From positions 12,151,396 to 12,215,395 of the forward strand of contig OW387145.1 in assembly GCA_936440205.1 (NCBI GenBank): a stretch of 64,000 bases of DNA. Direction: 5' to 3'. A program made the position numbers and the translations under genes. Under the pieces are notes generated by a model. That model had not been told where the DNA came from. It did not search any database and saw only the letters and a program-made list of their open reading frames with translations. Positions 48,602-58,222 of the stretch are shown piece after piece. Source of the stretch: Lepidonotus clava (taxonomy: Eukaryota > Annelida > Polychaeta > Phyllodocida > Polynoidae). The stretch's first letter is position 1. Each line of letters begins with the position of its first letter.

Positions 48602-49120
48602 ATGTCAGCTTTCGACGAGCTGTTCCATTGCTGCAATATGCTGTTTCTGCTATTTCCCTTGTTGTTACTAGACATAAAACGTGAATACAGTAATCCTTTG
48701 TTTTGGCATAGCCTTCCCAACTTTTCTTTACATTTGGGCGACATAACACAATGTTTATACAAATTGCATGGAAATACTCGGAAATGCCAACAGGAAAGGG
48801 ACAGAACGCCGACAAAAATGGCATTAGAAGTGCTCCGGACTTCAATTTACAAGCTGCACCTGTGCACATTAAACTCAATTTCCTTGTCTATAAATCACCA
48901 GGACACAGCTTGTACAACAAAAGAAGTCGTATCAGTTTCAGAGTATGTTATTAGAGATAATGAATCCATCCTGAGCCTGAGGCAGTCTAACTCTAACCTT
49001 CCCAGAGTCAAAACAACAGTGATAAATCTACACTCCATCAGCCGACGTATAAAGGTCGAAACGTATACTCCCGGCGCTCCGACTCGGCAAATGCAACTGA
49101 TCCCAGACAGTGGCATTTAA
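48602..49120 (+). CDS. Unassigned 172-codon ATG frame (candidate orphan gene)
   Basis: The longest intact frame outside simple repeats: ATG at 48602 (in-frame stop 15 nt upstream), TAA at 49118-49120. Residues 13-24 (NMLFLLFPLLLL) form a hydrophobic run that could act as a signal or anchor segment. After it come four cysteines in DITQCLYKLH, TRKCQQ, HLCTL and TACTT, then a charged Ser/Arg-rich tail ending QMQLIPDSGI. A TATA-like GGATAAATAAGG lies about 25 nt before the ATG. No AATAAA lies just downstream, and the ATG context is weak. I recognise no domain. It could be a small secreted protein, a first exon, or a long chance frame; a frame this long is uncommon but not impossible by chance in 64 kb. 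Confidence 0.3.
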   Translation: MSAFDELFHCCNMLFLLFPLLLLDIKREYSNPLFWHSLPNFSLHLGDITQCLYKLHGNTRKCQQERDRTPTKMALEVLRTSIYKLHLCTLNSISLSINHQDTACTTKEVVSVSEYVIRDNESILSLRQSNSNLPRVKTTVINLHSISRRIKVETYTPGAPTRQMQLIPDSGI

Positions 49121-49122
49121 TA

Positions 49123-49160
49123 TGGCCTTGTCTTTTTGAACTGGCCTTGTCTTTTTGAAC
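49123..49160. repeat. Perfect 19-bp tandem duplication
   Basis: TGGCCTTGTCTTTTTGAAC is present twice with no mismatch, three bases after the stop codon of the 172-codon frame. Very recent. Confidence 0.95.
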
Positions 49161-49277
49161 TGGCTTAACTTCAGTGCGTATCACAGCAAGGAAAGAGTGT
49201 TACATTACTTCAGAAAAGGAGGAATACACTGTATCTTTAGCCGTAAGCTGAAGCAATGACATCTTTCCAACATTATC

Positions 49278-49511
49278 TCATGTTATTATTCTTAGGTAAT
49301 GTAATGTTCTAGCACTCTCTGAAAATTTGGTTTCCAACCTGGCAATAGCATTAAGAGCTTTGCAACCTAGTTCAGCTAAAACTTGGCTCATTTTATCAAA
49401 AATCTTTATCAACGATCCTCTGAAGTTATTAATCGCATCTGGTGAACGAACAATAGTTACCCCCAGTTGAGGTCGGAAGACAGGACCCGAGTACAGCAAG
49501 GGACCACTTAC
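49278..49511 (-). other. Open frame directly after ratchet site 3 (possible exon)
   Basis: Starting at the junction of ratchet site 3, the minus strand is open for 77 codons, reading VSGPLLYSGPVFRPQLGVTI at the start and ending at TGA near 49278. The composition (RSPDAINNF, IFDKMSQVLAELGCKALNAI) is protein-like but matches no family I know. A donor-like GG|GTAACT lies about 51 nt in. It may be an RS-exon, a cassette exon or a chance frame. Confidence 0.22.
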
Positions 49512-49545
49512 CTGAAAGTAAAAAGAGAGGTCATTAAATCAAAAT
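49490..49545 (-). promoter_or_regulatory. Candidate recursive (zero-length exon) splice site 3
   Basis: On the minus strand CTCTCTTTTTACTTTCAG is joined directly to GTAAGTGGTCCC (junction 49511/49512). ATTTAATG lies 20 nt before the end of the tract, at the same spacing and with the same sequence as in site 1. This is the strongest pyrimidine tract of the three. Splicing use is inferred. Confidence 0.6.
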
Positions 49546-50194
49546 GGCAAGCTGTGCAATTAAGGCATATCATATAATTTTTGTCTTCGGAAATACAAGG
49601 ACAGGGACTCATCATACCCAAGGACTAAATCATCCATTAGAACACATGTTCATACACCGGAATATAATCCTGCGTTCCAAGTGTTCTGAAAATAATTCAT
49701 GCCAATATATATTTGTTTGTTTGTGTGCGAACATGTAAATACGGACTTCATTTTTTGTATCAATTGCCTCGCATATAAAAATTCAATCATGAGATGTAGC
49801 ACTGAAGTCGGTCTCTGAAAGCTAACATGTTATCTGTGTACCTATAACTTAGGAAACCAGCTCATATCAATAGATAGGGACCCCGGGAAAATTATCTCAA
49901 TCATGATGACAAAATATATGGATATGTGCATATATTAATTATTTACTAATGCGGTGCTTCTTGACAATGTTAAATGGTTTACCTTTGTTCATGTACCTAT
50001 CCTCCTACTTCACAGCGTTAAATGTTTTACCTTTGTTCATGTATCCACTACCCCCCACTAATCCGAGGTAGGCCCAATCTACCTGTAGATTGTATTCAGG
50101 TAACCCTGGTAACGGGTGGGGGAGGTGACAGGTGAGGGATCAGGGACACCTGGAGCTGTGACCTGAGGGGATCAATATGGGGATCACCTGCACC
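49546..50194. other. No gene seen; 48-bp tandem duplication
   Basis: GTTAAATGGTTTACCTTTGT starts a 48-bp unit at 49969; a second copy starts at 50017 and runs to about 50046. No coding sequence supported. Confidence 0.5.
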
Positions 50195-51060
50195 ACGTCA
50201 GCCCACCTGCCCAACGAAGCTACTGAACAAGGCCAGGTCAGCCCACCTATCGACATCACTACACCAGCCTACCTACCCAACGACATCACGTCAGCCCATC
50301 TTCCCAACAAAACTGCTGAACAACGCCAGGTCGGCCCACCTATCTGACATAACAACACCAGCCTACCTACCCAACGACATCACGTCAGCCCACCTTCCCG
50401 ACAAACCTACCGAACAACGCCAGGTTGGCCCACCTATCTGACATCGCAACACCAGCCTACATTCCCAAAGACACCACATCAGCCCATCTTTCCAACAAAC
50501 CCACCAGACAACGCCAGGTCAACCCAACTATTTGACATCGCCACACCAGCCTACCTACCCAAGACATTATGTCAGCCCACCTTCCCAACAAACGCACCAA
50601 ACAAAGCCAAGTCGGCCCACCTAACTGACATCGCGACACCAGGCTACCTACCTAGCAACATCACATAACCCGGACGCTGTGGAAATACAGCGTATTATCA
50701 GTATAGAATCAGTTTCAGCTTTCAGTAGCAATTCAGTGCCAAATCAGTAGAAATAAGTAGGAAAGCAGTGGTTGAGCAGTGGTAAAACAGTATGTCCGAA
50801 ATATTTAATTTTAAATGAACTGTCGGTAACAAATCAGTGTAAATCCAGTAGCATTTCAGTACTGTAGCTCATTTAAATATTTCGGACATGCTGATCCAGG
50901 AAGTATCCACTGCCATTTGTTCCAGGAAGCCCACCTTCCCAACAAACCAGCTACCAAACAATATGCCAGGTCGGCCCACCTATCTGACACTGCGACATCA
51001 GCCTAACTTCCAACATCTTATCAGCCCACCTTCCCAATGACATATAAGCCCCCCTTCCTA
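50195..51060. repeat. Minisatellite, about 94-bp unit, interrupted by an element
   Basis: Units start ACGTCAGCCCACCTTCCCAA and continue ACGCCAGGTCGGCCCACC, TATCTGACATCG and CACCAGCCTACC. Starts at 50195, 50288, 50382, 50476, 50569 and 50663 give a 93-94 bp period. Each unit holds two related halves of about 47 bp around GCCCACCT and GCCTACCT. The array resumes after the 50669-50926 insertion for one to two more degraded units. The minus frame through it is a repeat product. Confidence 0.9.
50669..50926. repeat. Fold-back miniature element inside the minisatellite, copy 4
   Basis: A GGAACAAA-family member with right end ATTTGTTCCAGG, inner arm CAGTATGTCCGAAATATTTA and inverse arm CTCATTTAAATATTTCGGAC. 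The left end is altered (CCCGGACGCTGTGG). It splits the 94-bp array, so it inserted after the array had formed. Confidence 0.75.
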
Positions 51061-51855
51061 ACAAGACTTAAGAATGCAGTATTTCCAAATAAAAGTAGGT
51101 TTCCAGATAATTAAGAATATTTCTCCAATCCAATATGAAAAGTTTAGGTTTTAATTCGACCTAATTACATTTTATGGAATGCTTGCTCAATTTATAGATT
51201 GCCCACCTAATGAAAGTAGTAGTTCGATTCTAATCATACAAGGGATTTTCAATACCACCCTACCCAATCATGGTGATCCTGGGTGTTAGATGTTTGATGT
51301 AACTTGTAAGACTAATAAAAGTGTGTTGGGAAAGGGGATTTGAAGCTTTGTCTGTGAAACCCAGATTAAAGAAAGTATAGGGAAAGTTTTCATTAATTGA
51401 TTCTTCAACCAAGGAAGGCTGCTCAAGGACAACCTTTTTCACAATTCCCTTAAATGACTTCTAAATCACAGTCTCTGATTCTTCATGCTAATTGGGTATG
51501 GTCAGTAGATTGTGGAAGAGATCCTAAAATACTAATTTCTGACTTCTAGTTGCAAAATGCATCACATTAGAATTCCCGAAGGTATTAAACCACTGCCGTT
51601 CAACAGGATTGAAATTCAAGTAAAACTTGAGGGGAATTTATTGTAGATTGGCCATGTAATGCAATACATGTATGCCTTAATGTAAGTCGATGCTTGCTCG
51701 ATGACCATGCCCTGCCAGCTCTTGCCATGCACTACACTTGACGTGGGCTGGGAATAGAAGTGACCTGGGTAAGCCGTCAATATTGGTTTTGGCATGGGGG
51801 ACACTGTACACTGTGGGCCATTCTCCCCGCACCATACACACACTCTGCAGCCCCC
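51061..51855. other. No gene seen
   Basis: AT-rich unique sequence with short domain-free frames. Confidence 0.45.
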
Positions 51856-51890
51856 TCATGCATTATATAAGGCCCAAACAGTGCAGGCCT
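51856..51890 (+). promoter_or_regulatory. TATA-box-like TTATATAAGG
   Basis: GCATTATATAAGGCCC in a GC-rich neighbourhood, with CAGTGCAGGCCTCAGAGG 20-30 bp downstream. It resembles the TATA contexts at 28164 and 38665 (TATAAGG/TATAAGCC). No coding start is supported. Confidence 0.3.
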
Positions 51891-53495
51891 CAGAGGGCTG
51901 CTTGCCTACCTCTACCTGTTGGGGCAGGTCACAGCTCTGTGTACACACTGATATCGAACACAGCTGAGAAAAACGTAGCCCTAGTACTAATCAAATGTTG
52001 TATTTACGTGGGATAAAAACGTCAGTCGAAATTAATGCTTGCCTTTTGGCCGGTGTCCAAATTTATCTGGCAATAGCTGATAATTTTAATATTCATTCCC
52101 ATATATTTCGGTATAATTGGGAAACTAAATTCGTGTTACATTTCAAATCTGTTGGTCTATATATGTCGGAGATCCCAAATGAGTCGTACTCATTATTATA
52201 ATATTAAGTTTTCTAGACCCCCCCTCCCAAGTATGTAATACGCATTAGAAATGTACGTACTAAAGCATTTGAGCCTCCACACTCTTTGTGGGTACTTAAT
52301 TGAATAACGAAAGAATCGAAAGCATTAGTTTCGAAACACCGACTGACAACTAACTTATATATTACAGTTGTTAACAGAAACGACTGTCTCTGGTATAGAG
52401 AAAACACTAGCTATTTCAAACAGACGTCCCTGCTCTTTCATAATATATCCCCCCTCAGTGAATAATTCGCCCTACTCCTTCATCCACTCTATGCCTGAGC
52501 TTATGTGTGATGAACCAAATGGAAATTAAGGTTGTTACCTATGACCGTTTACGGTAGCGTTAATTTAGGTCAGTCATAAAAAGCCAACAGTCGATCCAAG
52601 TACAGGTTCTTTATGAGTGCATGACTATAAATGTCCGCAATGTTATTTCCATATACTCAACATTACTCCGGAAGAAGTAGATTTGTTTCCCCTCTATTTT
52701 GCTCGTTTATGGCCAAGTTCATATCCTCTCATGTCCCATCCCAACTGAAGTACATCTAATATCATGTCATTTCCTGTTTCCTCATGTGGTAACCGCAGGC
52801 TATTTATAAAGGGGTTAGGTGGCTTCAGCTTTAGAAATTATTCTTCTGATGTATAAACCTACCAAGTGCAACTACCGTATATAAAACATGTTGTTATCAA
52901 CTTTTGGATGTGCAAAGTATCCTGGGGGAGGGGGGGGGGGGGGGGGGCTTTGGTACAGTTATCACTCAGGGTATATGGCTATCGCTTATATCAGGAAGAA
53001 CAGTGCACTCTGAAGCAGAGAAGGGAGACAACAAACCTAGACCCCAAAAAATGTTACACAGCAAGTTATCACACCTTCTACAGTTCAGTTTGTTGGATGT
53101 TACCTAACATGTATATTGATGTTGTTCCTGACTCGATCAGTCTTGAGTTGAAGAACCAGTCTCATTGAAAGTATGAGAGTGTTTCTCGTTGTTTCAGGTA
53201 ATGCGAAATTATCTCAGATATCAACGTACGATAAGGCATATCACTAATCCCTTTAACAGGTAAGGCGTAGAGGAGGGAGGACCCCCTATCACATCGGGCA
53301 CCTGTTATCCTACGGTTGTTCTGGTACTTCATAGGATAGGCTTCATACCAACATTTTGAAAATGTTATGATACAGACAGGTTGAACAGAAAATTGGAAAT
53401 ATTGTGAAACTGGAAAACCATTTCCCTCCGTGATCATGTGATGTACTTTTCGCTAACAGGACTCAGGCTTGACTGGATGATTATTTTACCACAAC
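51891..53495. other. No gene seen; poly-G run
   Basis: A G-rich run of more than 20 bases (one A) at 52924-52947. GTGGCTTC at 52819. A weaker CAG|GTAATG junction on the plus strand near 53198 follows a T-rich tract but lacks the GTAAGT core. Confidence 0.45.
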
Positions 53496-53536
53496 GATCA
53501 GATCTAAACATAGCATAGGGATCAGATCTAAACATA
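53496..53536. repeat. 24-bp period tandem duplication
   Basis: GATCAGATCTAAACATA occurs at 53496 and again at 53520 without mismatch. Confidence 0.85.
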
Positions 53537-56500
53537 ACACTAAGTTAATGAACCTTTTGTCCCAATTATTTTTAAGTATCTTCTCGAGGATACGGTTCCC
53601 AAGGCAACTACATTTCTGGCCTCCTGGTTCTCACTATTATAAGAAAACAAGAATAAATAAAAGTTGGAAAAAATCCACTTCCTTTTGAGCGAACACTTGT
53701 TATTAGTAATCACGTCTCTCTTTCTTTTTTTCCCAGAAGTACCCTTTTGGACATTAAAACACGGACAAAGGAATTTTTCTCATTAAAAACGTCACGGCAT
53801 TAAAATGGCTAAATCAACCGGCGGCAGACCTCCGGAGGAGACCGGCACAGAATAATGGCGCCATTCCAGTGGATTTTCTGAAATGCCAAACAACATGGCT
53901 TAAAATTATTAACGGCGGTGGAGCACGAATGTTTTTATTTCTATTTCAACTATTTTCTTTTTTTGAATTGTCAAATTGTATGGAAGGATGTAATTGTTGA
54001 GAAGATCGATTGGGATTTCGCAAAAAAAAAAAGAGAATGACCAAAAAGTCCTTTTCACATCATTTATTTTAGAAATAGAGAAAGCACTTTGAATATTTTT
54101 ACAATTACACAAAACCTGCTGACCTACTTGTGGAAAACTATTACCACAGTCAGAAAAAAATAACCACTTGAATATTTCGTTGATTTCTTGCAAAATGCAA
54201 CCGCTTCTGGGGATAATTTTGTTCCGGATTTAAATAAAGTGTGTGATTCTCTGCTATAACAGAATAAAATTTACAAAATGTTTGAATCTTTAATGATGAA
54301 ATGCCATGTTAAAGGCACTCGTGAACAATAACATTCATACCAAACACTTGGTTTTATGACATGTGGTAGGGGCCCAGTCGTCCCTGGACAGCAATAATCT
54401 GTAAACACTAAGTGCTGTTGGCCCACATCCAATAATAATGACTGCTCTATCTGATAACCTCCAACAATGTTACATGGTTATATTAGTGTTACTGATACAA
54501 ACCTATAATCAATGTTACACAATGTGTGGTGGAGCCTACCCTTTACTCAACCACCCAACAACTTGGCACAGGCATATTGCAATTAACCCCCCAACCCCCA
54601 CCCCTACCCCCAAGAAAAGAAAATCACGATTTTGTTAACGATAAATCTGACTGGTATTTAAATCGCCCCGGGACTAAAGAGTTAAGCTATCGGATTGATG
54701 GGGGTGGCGGCCCCCGTTAACCCTGTGTGGCCGGGGGCGGCGGTCAGTCGGCGGTCAGCAGTGGTCAGTTTATCATCCTCAGCACGTCGGCTCTGACCTT
54801 TGCCCGACCTTTACTGTGGGAGAGACCCCCATCCAAGGTCACCAACTCTACCTGGGTGCAGAGAACTAGACCTCCAGTGTGCAGTTCTATGCTGGGTGTT
54901 AACAATAAGTTATTATAACAGTATGTCTGCGTATTTTTAACCCTAATGTAACCTTTTATGTTTCTCACTCTTCATTTAGATTTACATAAAACGAATTACC
55001 AGATGTTAGTTTTCTTTTCACCCCTGTTTGTCCTAAAAGAGAAAAAGAAAAATAAACTCGCCTTTTATTTCCACTACACTAGAATTTTTATATCATCCAA
55101 GTAAAGTATTTCATGCCACTGAAACACAGTTCATTTCAGGACAGCATACTGGTAAAGGGAGGTCGCATTCCCCTCAAATTTTTAAGTGGTTTTATCCATC
55201 TCTGAATTGAATATCTGTATTAGATAACGTCTCATGGCTGACATACTCATACGACCCGCATGGTTACAGAAGATCACGAATAGTAACTGAATACACCCAT
55301 TAGCAGGTATTGTACGTGCACGTGTAGAAGTATTCAGAAGATATCGAAAACAATCGTTGAGAGCTTAGAATAAAGTAGGTTAAAGTAGTTTACGATATTC
55401 TACTGTACGGGTGGGTGGATGATAAGATGAGGGAATGTTTGTCACGTAGGGGAATTTAACAAAATCTTATATGTAAGGAAAAATTGTCAAATATGTTGTT
55501 TTAAGAGGCCCGATAAAATACCACATTAATGGCTTTGGCAGTTCGCTAATCAAAATTGAAGGGATTTTTTCCCCTATACTGTCTGAACACAAGCATCAAT
55601 ATACATACAAAGGCCTACATCTCTCCTGGTGCATACACCTGGCACATATTATTGAATATGCTGTGCACACATCATAGTAAGTTGACACAGGTAACGTGAC
55701 GACGTCTGTAACATCAGACAATGTGTGCAGACAGACCCTGTGTGTATCTGTAGACCACACCCCGGCCTCAAACAACCACACAGCCATACGCAATAATCAA
55801 TACTGTCTCTGTCAAATCCCCAACCCCACACTGGCATAAAACAACAAAGGCCAGGCCGGGCAATTTCTGCTGTCATCAAGTCTCACATTCCGCGGCCCTT
55901 AAAAATGGCCCTCCTTATTGGCCTCAGGCCCCGAGATCCGATCTTGTTGTGATTTTGCAGGTGTGCCAATAATAAAGCCTGAGCCCACTGACAAAAGGCA
56001 CGCCAGGCCTTACTGCAGCCGCCGCCCTCACCTCAGCCTGCTGACAGATCTAGGTCAACTCGGGGTCACCGCTGACTGGAGAGGTCAACTACAATGTAGT
56101 CCCGGCTACTGTCGGCGTTCCGCAGCAGCAGGTTCACTGAAACACCGCTGGCGCCCTCTCGTTCTCAGGTCACAGAGACGCAGCTGGCTCTCCCAGCAGA
56201 GGCATTCGCCACTGCAAGTGTATGCGTTTGAACGATAAAAGCATCCATGTGTGCTTGGAGAGTGAGGCGAAATTTCAATAGTAGCACCAGTGAAACATGG
56301 TGAATACAAAAGCAACATGTTTCCATAGCCACAATGGACGTAGGCCGTCAATAAGTGGGTCAAGGAGGCGGGGACAACCTGCCATGTATACACAATGTCA
56401 GCACACAGTGTACCTGTGGGTGGACCCTCCGTACGGGTCACCACTTGTACCTCTCTCTGCAACATGCCTACAATACATGAACCTGAAATATCACCTTTAA

Positions 56501-56840
56501 ATCTAACAACGCCAGTATATAACTTGTAAGCACCTCTTGGTACCTCTTGGTACCACTAAGACTAGATCATCCTAGACTAGATATCTCACACACCATGTTC
56601 AAGCCCAACCGTTCAAGCCTCGTCCCCACCCCACCCCAATAGTGATACATTTATCTCTGCTGTAACATTCAATGAATTGATAATTCTACAATTAGGACCA
56701 ATCCCGGGCAAACTTCAATAATTCCCTGATCTTTTAACATACAACTCTACCATTACAGTAATCCTCTTCTCTGTCCACAATGTATCAGAATGTATCACGC
56801 CTACAAGATGATCAAGTTGCCTTAAGTCACTCTTACCTGC
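53537..56840. other. No gene seen
   Basis: GC-rich patches at 54680-54870 and 55850-56260 have overlapping frames but no domain. At 55955-55960 TTTTGCAG is acceptor-like and is followed by VPIIKPEPTD (a SUMO-type IKPE motif), but no adequate donor follows within 150 bp. Confidence 0.4.
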
Positions 56841-56878
56841 CATCAAATCCAACTTTTGACATCAAATCCAACTTTTGA
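56841..56878. repeat. Perfect 19-bp tandem duplication
   Basis: CATCAAATCCAACTTTTGA is present twice with no mismatch. Very recent. Confidence 0.95.
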
Positions 56879-57296
56879 TTTTTCAGACGTTGTATATTAA
56901 TTTTAATGTCGCATTTTCTGTGTTGTGATCTAGAGTGTACTACATACACTAGCTTTGATCGATAGCCACCGTACACGTTTACATTTCTCTCACATTTCCT
57001 GGTGTATTTCCTACTTGTTACTTTTTGGTATGAGGGTCTTGTACTTGGGACTTATACTTCACATTTGTAGTACATCCGACTCACAATCACGGTGGGATTT
57101 GGGTTCTACTGTATCTATATGAAAGCGGATAATAACTGGGGCTGGATTAATCAATAATCAGAAGTATGAGACCAGTTCTCATGTAGCCTACGGATTTGGC
57201 GTAGGATAATCATGTAGAATCAGTTCATTTACTATGGCTGCTCCCTAGAGCGTTTAGATTATCTGACAAGTTTACTGGAGATCAGAAAATGAAAAT

Positions 57297-57516
57297 CAGT
57301 GTTCGAAATTAAGGATTTTTTCTATGCACACATCGGGTGCATGGGGCTCCAAAATGATGCACCCGGTAAATTTTCAATGTGCACACTACTATATAAAGGT
57401 ATCAAGACTAGAAAAAAATCAATGCACCTGCCGGGTGCATGGCTCTACAAAAGTGTGCACCCTGCAGCCAAATTGTGCACACCGGGTGCAGGGTGCACCC
57501 TTAATTTCGAACACTG
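57297..57516. repeat. CAGTGTTCGAAATTAAGG-family element, copy 2, well preserved
   Basis: Perfect 18-bp terminal inverted repeats CAGTGTTCGAAATTAAGG / CCTTAATTTCGAACACTG, with AAAAT on both sides (57292-57296 and 57517-57521) as a likely short target duplication. The interior is dominated by the palindrome-like words GGGTGCA and GTGCACCC. 220 bp, non-coding, hAT-like in appearance. The intact ends indicate the youngest copy in the window. Confidence 0.85.
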
Positions 57517-58082
57517 AAAATATATATCAAAAGTGTGAAAACGCAATATCAAGGCCTATCGAAATTCCTTCAAAACAAAAGTATGTACAGCAACTATCTT
57601 ACAACTAATATACCACATATACTCATATAACGTATAAATGTTTATAAAATTGAGAGCTGCAACCGGTAGGAAAAAGAAAAAAAATCGGGAGGTAGGTAGG
57701 TGGTGCCGTGTGAAAAGGCATGCCTTTGTTACCCTGCCCGTGCCAACCGGAGGGGTTTCTGTGTGTGTTTGGCGGAGGTTTCCCCGGCCGGCCAGTATCG
57801 ACCCACACGTCGGGCCTGCCGTCACTTGTCACCGACCCAGCACGCTGCTCCTGGGACGACGAGAACCACAACACGCCCAGCGCTACATGCCACTCTATGC
57901 CTCGGATATAGAAAAGTGCTATTCTATGATCCCTTACCTAATGTAACTTGTCTATTAAGTATCCAGCCCCCTACTCTTATTTGATAATGACACAAGCTTG
58001 ATCTTCATATGACTTTATCTTCTCCTAAATTGAAGGAGTCCCATTTCTTATTATCATTCACCTTAGAATCGTGACCTCACAT
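57517..58082. other. No gene seen
   Basis: Five overlapping frames over the GC-rich 57640-57980 stretch, in three phases and both strands, with no domain. Confidence 0.4.
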
Positions 58083-58222
58083 TTACTGAAAATCAGTTTG
58101 TCTTACCTACATATTTATTCACTGAAATGCTTTTCTTAAGTTTCGTAGAAGCTGTCATTCTGCAAGCCCACACTGATTCTGTACTCAATAGACACAGATT
58201 TCCCATTGCATTTTGGTCCGGG
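58083..58222. repeat. Decayed GGAACAAA-family fragment, copy 5
   Basis: The right part only: CACTGATTCTGTACTCAATA, GACACAGATTTCCCATTGCA and TTTTGGTCCGG match the right half of copy 3. A CTTAC/CTACATA junction here is not ratchet-like. Confidence 0.5.

Noticed and set aside
50457-50639. 60-codon minus frame with repeated Trp/Arg/Leu pattern
   Set aside because: Translation of the 94-bp minisatellite.
53240-53275. Plus-strand CAG|GTAAGG as a ratchet site
   Set aside because: Short pyrimidine tract broken by AA before CAG, and the donor lacks the GTAAGT core.
55955-56240. Possible exon after TTTTGCAG with an IKPEPTD-like SUMO motif
   Set aside because: No adequate donor follows and the frame continues into low-information GC-rich translation; a chance acceptor is likely.
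56830-56845. CTTACCTG on the plus strand as a fourth minus-strand ratchet site
   Set aside because: The minus-strand upstream sequence (TTTGATGGCAG) lacks a real pyrimidine tract and it overlaps a 19-bp tandem duplication.
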